Assembly: GCA_030606285.1 (NCBI GenBank)
Contig: JAUWGS010000002.1
Coordinates: 61,612-125,611, forward strand
Direction: 5' to 3'
DNA: 64,000 nt
DNA from: Planctomycetales bacterium
Lineage (GTDB): Bacteria > 4484-113
In this document: piece after piece, positions 29,563-38,323 of the stretch
Layout of the letters: each line of letters begins with the position of its first letter
How positions within the stretch are numbered: position 1 is the stretch's first letter
Notes under the pieces: generated by a model
Told to the model about the DNA's origin: nothing
Seen by the model: only the letters and a program-made list of their open reading frames with translations
Databases searched by the model: none
Made by a program: the position numbers and the translations under genes

Positions 29563-31680
29563 CTATCCTAGGGCTCCGGTTGCCTCCTCGCCTGCTTCGC
29601 CATTTTCATCCTCGGCGATGTCCGCTTCCGCGTCGGTTCCCTTGGCCACGATGATGGGAAGCGTCTTTTGCTCGTATATCACCCACTTCGTCGGCACGCT
29701 CACGCGGAACTCCGGCTCCCATTCTTCGTCCTCAGCATTTGTTTCTTGATTGCCGGTGGGATCCACCCCAGGCTTGAGAATGGTAACGACGATCTCGTTG
29801 TTCAGCGGTGTTGACAGCGCCTCCTCAATGATCTTGTCGAGATCACGCAGTTCGCGCGGCAGATTCACGAAGCTGCCGCTGCCCATCAGGACGCGCCCGC
29901 GACCACCAAACTCGTTGTAGATAGAGAGCAGGCCGCCGCCTCCGTGAACGGTGAGCGCTGTTGGCCCTTCGGGGAAGTCTTCGGGCAGAGTGAAGTGGAT
30001 CATCTGTTCCAGCGCCTCTTCCCGGTACGGCTGAAGATGCACGTTTACGCGCAGAGCATCGCCGACGTGTACCGTTTTCGGCTGGATGCCCGGCCCGGGA
30101 GGCTCAACTTCGGGAGGTGGCACCGGGCCGATAGGAGCCGGTGCTTCCTGCGCCGGGGAGCTTGCCTGCTCCTGGTTATCATCGTCGCTTTCGCCGTTTT
30201 CGCTTTCCTGCCCGTCCGTCTCTGTCGCTGTCTCGGCGGCTTGATCCTCAACCTCTGGAACCTCTTCTTCAGCTTTCTCTGTTATTGACTTGGGCTCCTC
30301 GCCTTGAAGCAGCAGCTCTGCGTCGTCGATCGCGGCGTTGACGCGGTTCCGCGTGAAGTCAAGCTGAATATTAACCTGTGTGAGCTTCACTTTACGGTAG
30401 ATGTTGTTGACGAGGAGTGAGGTCAGGGGCAGCAATTCCTCCCACGAGCCGCTCGTGGGATATGATTCCGAATAGTAGTAGTTCACCCGGTGCAGCGGCT
30501 CTTTGAGTCCCGCGCCTTCAAGGGAGAATTCGAGACGCAGCGTTCCGCCTCGTCCGGTATCCGTAGTCCGGGAGAAAGCCTCCTCCAGCGCTATCATTAT
30601 CAGGTAGTCAAACCAGTCCGGATCGCGGATTACCTGGACGTTGAATTCCTCGGTGCGGTGCAGGTCGATATCGTTGACCGTCACTCTCACAGGCAGCATG
30701 TCCGCAGTTACATTGAGCAGACCACCCACCGCGCAGGCCCGGTCCTGCTTGGCTGCGCCCACAGGATACAGGCTGTGGCCCAACTTGAATGCGCGATACA
30801 CGCTCTTATACGTATATGCAATGTATGCTTTCTGCAGCACCATGTCGATGTCGCCATTCATCATGAGTGGATGGCCGAACATCAGAACCTGACCGGCCTC
30901 ATCTACGTAGGTTGCCGTCCCAATGGCGGACAGGTCGATGTCGCCCGACATCAGCGAAATCGCCACCGCGTCACCAGCTTTCAGAGGGCCTTCGGTCACA
31001 GGATCGTAAAGGAGAGCCCCGTCAGCCGCCGCGCCTCCGGCGCTGACATCTGTAGTTACGTGCAAGAAGGGGTACTTCTGAGCCTTCTCCTCTAGCAATG
31101 CCAGACTCCCTGGGCTGAAACCGCTCGCTACAAGAGGAGCGACCAGCGGAACGGCTCCCAGCTCCCCTCCTTCGGGGTTTTCCTCATTGAATCGCATAGC
31201 CTCGTCCCAGGATTCCATGAATCGCAGCTTTCGGTCGACGCTGGCATCTGGAATGACAGTGTTGCCTGTGTAGTCGGGACGATGCCGCCTGGGGAGTGCG
31301 CTGAGCATATTCTCGATGGGCGTGATGCCACCGATATGAGTATCGCTGAACGGAACGGCCATGGACACTGCTCCGAGCAGCTTGCCACGGATATAAACCG
31401 GACTCCCCGAGTAACCTTCGGCGATGCCGTTAGATGCCTGGATGACCGGGCCGGAGAACTCGGCCAGAATCAGCTGACGGCCGTCGAATCCGCCGTCGGG
31501 AATGATGTCAATGATCTCTACGTTGAAATCCTCGATATTCGTTCCCCTGACGACGGTCTTACCGATGCCTTTCATTCCCACCTTTACTTCCGCCAGTGGG
31601 AAAAACTCCACGGCTGAAGCCGTCTGAGTGATTGCGAGAAGTGCCAAAGAAGCCGTCAGTAGGGCGCGGAGTGCTCTCAT
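29563..31680 (-). CDS. SpoIVB-type (peptidase S55) secreted protein
   Basis: 705 residues with a signal peptide (MRALRALLTASLALLAITQ, cut near TASA). Residues ~25-110 match the S55 N-terminus (VKVGMKGIGKTVVRGTNIED, then AEGYSGSPVYIRGKLLGAVS, which includes the candidate catalytic serine in SGSP). A long C-terminal part has an acidic/proline-rich linker at about 455-520. SpoIVB cleaves signalling proteins in spore formers, but related secreted S55 proteins exist in non-sporulating phyla. Start ATG 31680 is preceded by GGAGGG. Convergent with the nitrilase gene; no obvious operon partner. Confidence 0.75.
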   Translation of the reverse strand: MRALRALLTASLALLAITQTASAVEFFPLAEVKVGMKGIGKTVVRGTNIEDFNVEIIDIIPDGGFDGRQLILAEFSGPVIQASNGIAEGYSGSPVYIRGKLLGAVSMAVPFSDTHIGGITPIENMLSALPRRHRPDYTGNTVIPDASVDRKLRFMESWDEAMRFNEENPEGGELGAVPLVAPLVASGFSPGSLALLEEKAQKYPFLHVTTDVSAGGAAADGALLYDPVTEGPLKAGDAVAISLMSGDIDLSAIGTATYVDEAGQVLMFGHPLMMNGDIDMVLQKAYIAYTYKSVYRAFKLGHSLYPVGAAKQDRACAVGGLLNVTADMLPVRVTVNDIDLHRTEEFNVQVIRDPDWFDYLIMIALEEAFSRTTDTGRGGTLRLEFSLEGAGLKEPLHRVNYYYSESYPTSGSWEELLPLTSLLVNNIYRKVKLTQVNIQLDFTRNRVNAAIDDAELLLQGEEPKSITEKAEEEVPEVEDQAAETATETDGQESENGESDDDNQEQASSPAQEAPAPIGPVPPPEVEPPGPGIQPKTVHVGDALRVNVHLQPYREEALEQMIHFTLPEDFPEGPTALTVHGGGGLLSIYNEFGGRGRVLMGSGSFVNLPRELRDLDKIIEEALSTPLNNEIVVTILKPGVDPTGNQETNAEDEEWEPEFRVSVPTKWVIYEQKTLPIIVAKGTDAEADIAEDENGEAGEEATGALG

Positions 31681-31822
31681 CCATTTCCCTCCAGTTTGGT
31701 GGCCTATCTTAGCCCATAGGCCAGGGTACCGTCAATGCAGAATGGCTGTGCGCGAGCGCAACTCACAGATACCGGGCCGTCATCCCGCACGCATCCGCTG
31801 CGAAAGCTGCGGGAATCGTGCG

Positions 31823-31846
31823 AAAAGAGGGCCCTTTCGGACCCTC
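31823..31846 (-). terminator. Rho-independent terminator of the prepilin gene
   Basis: On the minus strand GAGGGTCC-GAAA-GGGCCCTC followed by TTTT, 35 bases after the prepilin stop. Confidence 0.8.
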
Positions 31847-31880
31847 CTTTCGTGCAGTACTGAGTTACTGAGATGACTGC

Positions 31881-32879
31881 CTAGTCGCGGCCGCCCTTGG
31901 TGTCTTCACCAGGTACGAGAACCAGGATAATACCGTCGCGAATACCGTTGGGTGAGCCGTAGCCCACCTGGTCAACAGTGTCAGCGATGCTTCCAGGGCC
32001 GTAGGGGCTGCCGAGGTACTCGCCGTCAACCTCACGGTTGATCGAGCGGGTCCATGCGGGGACTTCAAATTCTGTCTGAGCACCACCGGTGCCCGTACCG
32101 GAACGGAAAACGATCATCGGCTCGGGGCCGAGGATGTCTCTGCCCTTCGTACGGATGGCTCCATACCCGCCAAGCATGTAGAGCTCGGTGACCGTCGGTA
32201 CAATTGGACGGGTTGCATCCACGCTGCTCTCATTGGCTACCACAATCACGCCAGAGCTCTTGTAGAAGAACTCGCCAGGCAGGAACGGATTGGGCTTGTT
32301 GCTCCTCCACAGGTCCCAGAATAGATAAGGGATATTGGCGTAACTGCGCATTGTGTCCTGCGTGCCCTCGGCCTGGTTGATTACCACGTACTCTCTGAAC
32401 CTGTAGTCAGCGAGGACGTTTCCTGAAAGGGTGCAATAAGGACCGAAGCGAGTGCCTTGTACTGCCCCCTCGCTCTCGTTGCGCATCGGGTCACTCACGT
32501 CTTCCTGGAAACGGTGGATGGCGATGCCGTTCGTGGCAAACGGATTCCTGGGGTATGCATCAACATATCCTTTGCGCAGCAGCGGGTCGCTCAGGATTGT
32601 GCGATCTCCGCAGTCCATGACGTTGATGAATGCGTTTGCCCCAGTCTGAACTTCGGAGTGCTTTCCTTGGCCACCAATAAGGTAGTCTGGATAGGTACCG
32701 CCTGTGTCAACGGCAAAGCGCTCAACAGAGAGCTGAATGTTGTGAAGATTGCTCTTTACTTCAGCTTCCTTGGCCTTGTCCTTGACCTTGATGTAGTTTG
32801 GCAGCGCAATGGCCGCCAAAATGCCAATAATCACAATGACTACAAGTAACTCAATGAGGGTAAAACCTTTACGGTTCAT
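31881..32879 (-). CDS. Type IV prepilin (major pilin-like or PulG-type)
   Basis: 332 residues. Short leader MNRKG, then FTLIELLVVIVIIGILAAIA (cleavage after G6-equivalent, Glu+5 present). The globular part is large for a pilin and includes a PNPFLPGEFFYKSSG region and a C-terminal glycine-rich segment. Type IV pili serve in twitching, adhesion and DNA uptake. It has a strong ribosome site (AGGAGGTGA), its own sigma-70-like promoter (32950-32978) and a clear terminator, so it is monocistronic and probably highly expressed. The pilC-pilT-pilB genes lie directly upstream. Confidence 0.88.
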   Translation of the reverse strand: MNRKGFTLIELLVVIVIIGILAAIALPNYIKVKDKAKEAEVKSNLHNIQLSVERFAVDTGGTYPDYLIGGQGKHSEVQTGANAFINVMDCGDRTILSDPLLRKGYVDAYPRNPFATNGIAIHRFQEDVSDPMRNESEGAVQGTRFGPYCTLSGNVLADYRFREYVVINQAEGTQDTMRSYANIPYLFWDLWRSNKPNPFLPGEFFYKSSGVIVVANESSVDATRPIVPTVTELYMLGGYGAIRTKGRDILGPEPMIVFRSGTGTGGAQTEFEVPAWTRSINREVDGEYLGSPYGPGSIADTVDQVGYGSPNGIRDGIILVLVPGEDTKGGRD

Positions 32880-32949
32880 TTACCGTCTCACCTCCTAGAT
32901 GATAATGCACGGATTCTAATAAATTCGCCGGGTCCCAACCCAGTACGTA

Positions 32950-32978
32950 ATGATAACACACGACCATACCTCTGTCAA
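32950..32978 (-). promoter_or_regulatory. Promoter of the prepilin gene
   Basis: Minus strand TTGACA (32973-32978), 17-base spacer, TATCAT (32950-32955). The leader to the ATG at 32879 is about 63 bases. Confidence 0.8.
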
Positions 32979-33068
32979 CGACAAATGGCTGGCAAATCCG
33001 GCGTTCTTGCCTTGATGGGCCAGTCCTCTGGCCTGTTCCTCCCCCCTTATTTGTATATTCGCTCCGCT

Positions 33069-34286
33069 CTATTTGATGACGTTTACCAGGTTGAATATCG
33101 GCAAGTAGAGCGAGATGACGATGGTGCCCACAAGTCCTCCGATGATGACGATCATCATGGGTTCGATGACGCTGGCCAGGCCGCGAATCGTAGCGTCGAT
33201 CTCGGTATCGAAGTAGTCGGATATCTTGAAAAGGATCTCTTCAAGGTTACCTGCTTCTTCACCCACCGAAATCAGGTTAGTGACAATGGGCGGAAACACG
33301 CCGGTTCGCTTCATCGGTGCGTGGATAGACTCGCCTTCACGGATGCGCTCGCGCACGTATAGAATTGCGCGTTGCACCACGTTATTGCTGGCCGTGTTCT
33401 TGGATACTTCCAGGGCTTCAAGGATAGGCACTCCTGACTGAGTCAGCGTGCCGAAAGTGCGCGTGAAACGGGTAATAGATACTTTGCGTGCCAGTGCGCC
33501 GAATATGGGAATGCGCAAGACGATGGGGTCCAGTATGATGTGCCCCCACTTCGAGTTGCGGAACTTGATGAACAGGACGATAAAAACCGGGATCGCCAGC
33601 AGCCAGTACCAGCTCTCGACAAGCCAATCGCTCAGTCTGATCATCGACCGGGTAAGCTGGGGAAGTTGTGCTTCACCTCCGGAGAATTCCTCGTAGAATG
33701 CGCCGAACTGGGGCACGATGTACATGAGCATGAAGAGCGAAATGGCTGTCGCAAAGATCATAACGATGGTGGGGTATACCATGGCGCTCTTGACTTTGTG
33801 CTTGAGTTCGAGCTCGTTCTCGTAGAACTGCGCAACGCGCTCCAGGATGTTATCGAGTGCACCGCCGATCTCGCCCGCCTGTACCATGGCGACGAAGAAC
33901 GTGGAGAATGCCCGGGGATGCTTCTTCATGGCCATGTGAAGCGTCTCGCCACCTTGGATATCCAGCTTCACCTTGTGCATCACGTTGCGGAACGATGTAT
34001 TCTGCGTCTGTTCTTCGATGGTGTCGATGGCTTCTGCAAGGGTCAGGCCGGCATTGAGCAGAAGCGCGAACTGGCGAGAGAAAATCGTCAGCTCCTTCAA
34101 GCCGATCTTGAACATCCGCTCGATCAGGACGAGCGGATTAAATGGCCTGCGCCTCTCTACGATGCGCACGACATAGAAGCCCTCGTTGCGAAGGGCCTCC
34201 ATGACGGCTTTGGGATTGTCGGCCTCGACCGTGCTCTGAATGACCTTCCCTGCGGAGTCCTTTGCCGTGTATACGAACGTTCTCAT
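33069..34286 (-). CDS. pilC: Type IV pilus inner-membrane platform protein PilC
   Basis: 405 residues, standard GspF/PilC length. Two GspF domains (~65-190 and ~270-395) each contain the FSRQFALLLNAGLTLAEAI / FTRTFGTLTQSGVPILEAL motif, and three membrane spans are visible (about 168-190, 218-238 and 375-397). PilC anchors the pilus motor and couples PilB/PilT to pilin assembly. It lies 95 bases after pilT; a hairpin and a TATAAT box in that gap suggest it also has its own promoter. Confidence 0.95.
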   Translation of the reverse strand: MRTFVYTAKDSAGKVIQSTVEADNPKAVMEALRNEGFYVVRIVERRRPFNPLVLIERMFKIGLKELTIFSRQFALLLNAGLTLAEAIDTIEEQTQNTSFRNVMHKVKLDIQGGETLHMAMKKHPRAFSTFFVAMVQAGEIGGALDNILERVAQFYENELELKHKVKSAMVYPTIVMIFATAISLFMLMYIVPQFGAFYEEFSGGEAQLPQLTRSMIRLSDWLVESWYWLLAIPVFIVLFIKFRNSKWGHIILDPIVLRIPIFGALARKVSITRFTRTFGTLTQSGVPILEALEVSKNTASNNVVQRAILYVRERIREGESIHAPMKRTGVFPPIVTNLISVGEEAGNLEEILFKISDYFDTEIDATIRGLASVIEPMMIVIIGGLVGTIVISLYLPIFNLVNVIK

Positions 34287-34330
34287 AGTCTCACCGCCGG
34301 CTCATCCGAGCCATTAAGGTGTCCCACCAG

Positions 34331-34336
34331 ATTATA
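34331..34336 (-). promoter_or_regulatory. Possible -10 box upstream of pilC
   Basis: TATAAT on the minus strand, 44 bases before the pilC ATG. No convincing -35 was found. Confidence 0.5.
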
Positions 34337-34340
34337 CCTC

Positions 34341-34379
34341 AAAAAGCCCCCTGGCGAGCATCTTGCGTTGATGCCAGGA
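34341..34379 (-). terminator. Hairpin with T-run after pilT
   Basis: Minus strand CCTGGCATC...GATGCTCGCCAGG then GGGGCTTTTTG. CCTGGC/GCCAGG or the internal GCATC/GATGC can pair. A partial terminator between pilT and pilC is likely. Confidence 0.55.
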
Positions 34380-34381
34380 GC

Positions 34382-35524
34382 TTAAACGCCAAGGCTGGAG
34401 CCATCAAGAGAGGGCGTTTCGCGCTCGGTTAGCTCCCTGGAACTCTTGACTCCCGCTGCAGCTGCAGCGCTTACGAGGCGCTGCAAGTTGCCGACATTGC
34501 CGGCGTGAGCCATAGCGACTTCCAGCGAGATCAGGCGGTCCACATACCGGTCACGCAGATTCTGGTCCATCGTCATCATTCCCATCTTGGAGTGCGTCAT
34601 CATCACCGAGTGAATCTGGAACTCCTTCTTCTCGCGGATGAGGTTACGGATAGCCGGGATGTTGAGCATCACCTCGAAGGACGCAACGCGTCCTCCGCCC
34701 TCAGCCAACGGGAGCAGCTGCTGAGACAGGATGCACTGCAGCGTGTTTGCGAGCTGTGCGCGGATCTGCGACTGCTGTTCAGAGGCGAATACGTCAACGA
34801 TACGGTCGATGGTGAGCGGCGCGTTGTTGGTGTGCAGAGTGGCGAACACCAGGTGGCCCGTTTCGGCAGCCGTAATGGTTGTTGCGATTGTTTCCAGGTC
34901 GCGCATCTCACCCACCAGAATCACATCCGGGTCCTGGCGCAGCACGCGCTTCATAGCGCCGGAGAACGACAAAGTATCTCGCCCGACCTCACGCTGGTTC
35001 ACGTTGCATCGCTTGTGCTGGTGGACATACTCGATCGGGTCTTCCATCGTAACGATGTGCAGGTCCTTGGTTTCGTTGATCACGTTGAGCATCGATGCGA
35101 GAGAAGTCGACTTCCCGGAACCCGTAGGACCAGTAACTAGAACCAGCCCTCGCGGCAACTGGAGGACTTCCTTCATGATTGCGGGCAGCAGAAGCTCCTC
35201 CATTGTCGGGATCTTCTCCGGAATCGCTCGCATCGAGCAAAACGAGCTCTCACGCTGGAATCCCAGGTTGCAGCGGAAGCGCCCGATGCCCTTCTGGCTA
35301 TAGCCGAAGTCAAGCTCACGTTCAAGCTCATACTTCTTGCGCTGGTCCTCTCGGATCATCGAGAAAGCCAGCTCGCGGACATCGTCAGGCGATAGTGGCT
35401 TGTAGTCAAGGCGCACGAGCTTGCCGTGAATACGCAAGGTCGGTGGCACACCGGCGGTCAGATGCAGGTCGGATGCGCCGTGCTCCACCAAGTGAACGAG
35501 CAAGTCGAGAATTGTATAATCCAT
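34382..35524 (-). CDS. pilT: Type IV pilus retraction ATPase PilT
   Basis: 380 residues. An N-terminal PAS-like domain (ASDLHLTAGVPPTLRIHG) precedes the secretion ATPase core with Walker A GPTGSGKST (~128-136), the Asp box EDPIEYVHQHK, Walker B DVILVGEMRD, the His box TLHTNNA and the PilT-specific AIRNLIREKK. It powers pilus depolymerisation and so twitching motility. It lies 32 bases after pilB in the same operon. Confidence 0.96.
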   Translation of the reverse strand: MDYTILDLLVHLVEHGASDLHLTAGVPPTLRIHGKLVRLDYKPLSPDDVRELAFSMIREDQRKKYELERELDFGYSQKGIGRFRCNLGFQRESSFCSMRAIPEKIPTMEELLLPAIMKEVLQLPRGLVLVTGPTGSGKSTSLASMLNVINETKDLHIVTMEDPIEYVHQHKRCNVNQREVGRDTLSFSGAMKRVLRQDPDVILVGEMRDLETIATTITAAETGHLVFATLHTNNAPLTIDRIVDVFASEQQSQIRAQLANTLQCILSQQLLPLAEGGGRVASFEVMLNIPAIRNLIREKKEFQIHSVMMTHSKMGMMTMDQNLRDRYVDRLISLEVAMAHAGNVGNLQRLVSAAAAAGVKSSRELTERETPSLDGSSLGV

Positions 35525-35556
35525 TGCTTATTCCACCCCCATCTGGTTATAGGGTC

Positions 35557-37374
35557 TCAAACCTCGAATCCCTTCACCTCTGCAAGCTTGGGTGCAGTTT
35601 CGGTGAGAGGGCCGCGAACGGCGCCAGGTATGCCGGCAGCCACTCCCTCAACGTCGGCCTCGGTCTCGTAGTCCGGCCGGGCGACACGCAGAAGCTCCTC
35701 AAGTGACGTTACTCCGGCGATGACCTTCTTCACGCCGCTCTCCCAGAGCGTGAGCATTCCTTCTTTCCGCGCCTGCCGTTTAATGAGGTGGATGGCTGTT
35801 GTTGTTGTGATCAATTCCTTGATCGTGTTGGACATCCGGAATATCTCAAAGACACCGGTGCGACCTGTGTAGCCGACATGCTTGCAGAATTTGCATCCCT
35901 TCGCACGGTACAAGAGTGGTGGTTTACCTTCGTATTGGCTATCGTCGTACGCGCCGCGCATGAACTCCAGTTCTTCCTCGTTGGCTTCATATGCCTCTTT
36001 GCAGTGCTGGCACAAACGGCGAATGAGACGTTGAGCCATAATCCCGATTACGGACGCGTTGATGAGGTATGCCGGCACTCCCATGCTCTCCATTCGCGGG
36101 ACCGCACCCGGAGCGTCGTTGGTGTGCAGAGTGGACAGCACCAGGTGGCCTGTGAGTGCTGCATTGACTGCCAGGTCGGCGGTCTCTCCGTCGCGGATCT
36201 CGCCCACCATGATGATATCCGGGTCCTGACGCACGACTGTGCGCATCCCTGAGGCGAAAGTCAGGCCGACTTTCGGATTGACGTGAACCTGGTTGATTGT
36301 GTCCAGCTGGTACTCCACAGGATCTTCAATTGTTACTACGTTAACCTGCTCGGTGGCAAGCTTCGCCAGCGAAGTGATCAACGTCGTGGATTTCCCGCAG
36401 CCGGTGGGGCCGGTGATGAGGATGATGCCGTTCGGCTGCTCAATGAGTGAATTCCAGACGGAGAGCTCATCCTCGTCGTAGCCGAGGTCCGTCAGCTTAT
36501 AGTCCTGTGACGACTTATTGAGCAGGCGCATCACGATTTTCTCCCCGAACAGGGTGGGGAGCGTGGAGAAACGGATATCGTATTCAGAGTCCGCCAGGTT
36601 CAGTCCGATGCGACCGTCCTGTGGTTTGCGCCTTTCGGAAGTGTCCAGGCGGGCCATGATCTTCAGGCGGGCAGTGACTGCGGGGATGGCGTTCTTCGGT
36701 ACGGTCAGAATGCGGTGCAACATGCCATCCACCCGGTACCGCACCACCATATAGTCGTCCTTCGGCTCAAGGTGTATGTCAGAGGCCCGATAGTCGGCGG
36801 CGCCGTTGAGGATCGTGTCGACCAGCTTCACGATGGGAGCGTCTTCGATCTCTTTGAGTGTGGCCTTGTCCACAAGAGTCTCGTCAATAATGTAGCCCTT
36901 CTTGAGTCGGTCAGCCTGAAACTCCTCAATGGACTTCTGAGCCTCGTGCGACACGCCGAAGAACTGATCGAACGCAAAGCTGATGGCGCTGGGTGATGTG
37001 ATCTGCGGCAAGATATCCATGCCGGTGGACAGTCTGAGATCATCGATAGCCAGAAGGTTCAGCGGATCCACCATCGCCACGACGAGCTGGTTTCCTTCCT
37101 TGCGCACGGGGAAGACCTGGTGGCGCTTGATCATGTCGGGCGGCACGAGACGGGCCATGTCAGGATCTATCTTTTCTTCATAGAGGTCGATCTTGGGCAT
37201 TCCCAGTTGCCGTGCGAGAATGTCCTGGATTTCGTCCTCCAGGGCGAGCTGCATGTCAATGATTACTTCGCCTATGCGGCGACCGGTTTCCTTCTGCTTT
37301 TCCAGCACATCCTGGAGCTTATCTTCGGAAATTATCCCGGCTTCTATCAGAAGCTCACCAAGTTTCTTGTTCAT
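35557..37374 (-). CDS. pilB: Type IV pilus assembly ATPase PilB
   Basis: 605 residues. An N-terminal MshEN domain (~1-160; these can bind cyclic-di-GMP) with LGELLIEAGIISEDKLQ precedes the ATPase core: Walker A GPTGCGKST, EDPVEYQL, Walker B DIIMVGEIRDGETA, His box TLHTNDAPG, and the zinc-binding pairs CQHC and CKFC. It drives pilus extension. It heads the pilB-pilT(-pilC) operon behind a good promoter at 37439-37467. The MshEN domain and the PilZ protein elsewhere in the window point to second-messenger control, by inference. Confidence 0.96.
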   Translation of the reverse strand: MNKKLGELLIEAGIISEDKLQDVLEKQKETGRRIGEVIIDMQLALEDEIQDILARQLGMPKIDLYEEKIDPDMARLVPPDMIKRHQVFPVRKEGNQLVVAMVDPLNLLAIDDLRLSTGMDILPQITSPSAISFAFDQFFGVSHEAQKSIEEFQADRLKKGYIIDETLVDKATLKEIEDAPIVKLVDTILNGAADYRASDIHLEPKDDYMVVRYRVDGMLHRILTVPKNAIPAVTARLKIMARLDTSERRKPQDGRIGLNLADSEYDIRFSTLPTLFGEKIVMRLLNKSSQDYKLTDLGYDEDELSVWNSLIEQPNGIILITGPTGCGKSTTLITSLAKLATEQVNVVTIEDPVEYQLDTINQVHVNPKVGLTFASGMRTVVRQDPDIIMVGEIRDGETADLAVNAALTGHLVLSTLHTNDAPGAVPRMESMGVPAYLINASVIGIMAQRLIRRLCQHCKEAYEANEEELEFMRGAYDDSQYEGKPPLLYRAKGCKFCKHVGYTGRTGVFEIFRMSNTIKELITTTTAIHLIKRQARKEGMLTLWESGVKKVIAGVTSLEELLRVARPDYETEADVEGVAAGIPGAVRGPLTETAPKLAEVKGFEV

Positions 37375-37438
37375 CTGAAAGACCCACCTCAGGTAGTAGT
37401 AATGTCTGACTTCCCTCCAATTATATACCCGAGGTAAT

Positions 37439-37467
37439 TTTATAACACGCCCCTAGTGCTAAGTCAA
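37439..37467 (-). promoter_or_regulatory. Promoter of the pilB operon
   Basis: Minus strand TTGACT (37462-37467), 17-base spacer, TATAAA (37439-37444), with a second TATAAT-like box (TATATAATT) about 12 bases further on. Confidence 0.75.
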
Positions 37468-37472
37468 TTTCT

Positions 37473-38276
37473 TTAGCCCCTCATCTGTAATCTAACGTCG
37501 CTGGCGATTCTGCATATCAGGTTGTGCCGTCCCTGTTTTCGGCTCGCTTTCAGCTCGTCAATGCGGAATGCGCCCTTCAGCAGGTGATGTACCACGTCAC
37601 CAGCCGCCACTGGCCGGCTTGCGCCGCGCGCAAGGCGCATGTTGACTGCAACGAATCCCCGCACCACCGCCTTCTTGGCTTCGGCGCGCCCGATGCGGTA
37701 GGCGCGGGAGACTACGCTATCCAGTCTCGGTGAGCCGACAGTCAGGCGCGTGGCTTCCGCGTATGCTTCGGGATGGAAGCCCTTTGCCTCACGGCTTTCC
37801 AGGCCGTTGCTTGCCAGCGCGGAGGCCACCTCGGATTCCACTCGCTCGTCCACCAGCACAACAACATCTTCTCCCCGGCGCAGAATATCTCCCAGATGTG
37901 TAGGCGACAGCCCGCTGCGTGTGAGCTGCTGCGAAACGGCGTTCGCTTCTTGTGCAGTGAAGCCCTTGTCGTTCTCTTCGGCTTCAAGCTTCAGTATCCT
38001 GAGCCACCGCAATGGGAAGCGCCGTGACACTTCCTCCCATTCGCTCAGAGACTGCCGGATCGCCTCTTCGTCCCAGTGCGCCTGGCCTCTCCCCGGAGGC
38101 ATAACCTCCAGCATCACTTTGCGCGGGAAAGGCGACCCGCCGCAGATGCTGCGGAGCATCTTCCGGCGCGAGAGTTCATCCCAGTGCTCGGTCAGTTCGT
38201 CAGGATCGCTGAAGCTCGTGAACGCGCCTGTTGGTGGAATCTCGTCCGGATGCGTCAGGTATCGCTGCAATCCCAT
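37473..38276 (-). CDS. YlmH-type S4-domain RNA-binding protein
   Basis: 267 residues, matching the YlmH/photosystem II S4 family: an RNA-binding N-terminal part (~30-170), then an S4 domain with SPRLDSVVSRAYRIGRAEAK and AVVRGFVAVN. In Firmicutes and cyanobacteria ylmH sits with cell-division genes, and YlmH has recently been linked to rescue of stalled ribosomes. Here it is separate from the division cluster and diverges from ubiD, its TAGAAT box (38316-38321) lying back to back with the ubiD box. Confidence 0.75.
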   Translation of the reverse strand: MGLQRYLTHPDEIPPTGAFTSFSDPDELTEHWDELSRRKMLRSICGGSPFPRKVMLEVMPPGRGQAHWDEEAIRQSLSEWEEVSRRFPLRWLRILKLEAEENDKGFTAQEANAVSQQLTRSGLSPTHLGDILRRGEDVVVLVDERVESEVASALASNGLESREAKGFHPEAYAEATRLTVGSPRLDSVVSRAYRIGRAEAKKAVVRGFVAVNMRLARGASRPVAAGDVVHHLLKGAFRIDELKASRKQGRHNLICRIASDVRLQMRG

Positions 38277-38308
38277 AGTTTGGTTGCGGCTGCGGCCGCC
38301 TCCTCTGA

Positions 38309-38321
38309 TACAATCATTCTA
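38309..38321. promoter_or_regulatory. Back-to-back -10 boxes of ubiD (+) and ylmH (-)
   Basis: TACAAT on the plus strand (38309-38314) and TAGAAT on the minus strand (38316-38321) are separated by one base. Two polymerases could not occupy both at once. Confidence 0.55.
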
Positions 38322-38323
38322 CT

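Noticed and set aside
33540..34385. 281-residue plus-strand frame opposite pilC
   Set aside because: Antisense shadow of pilC; composition unlike real proteins and no start signal.
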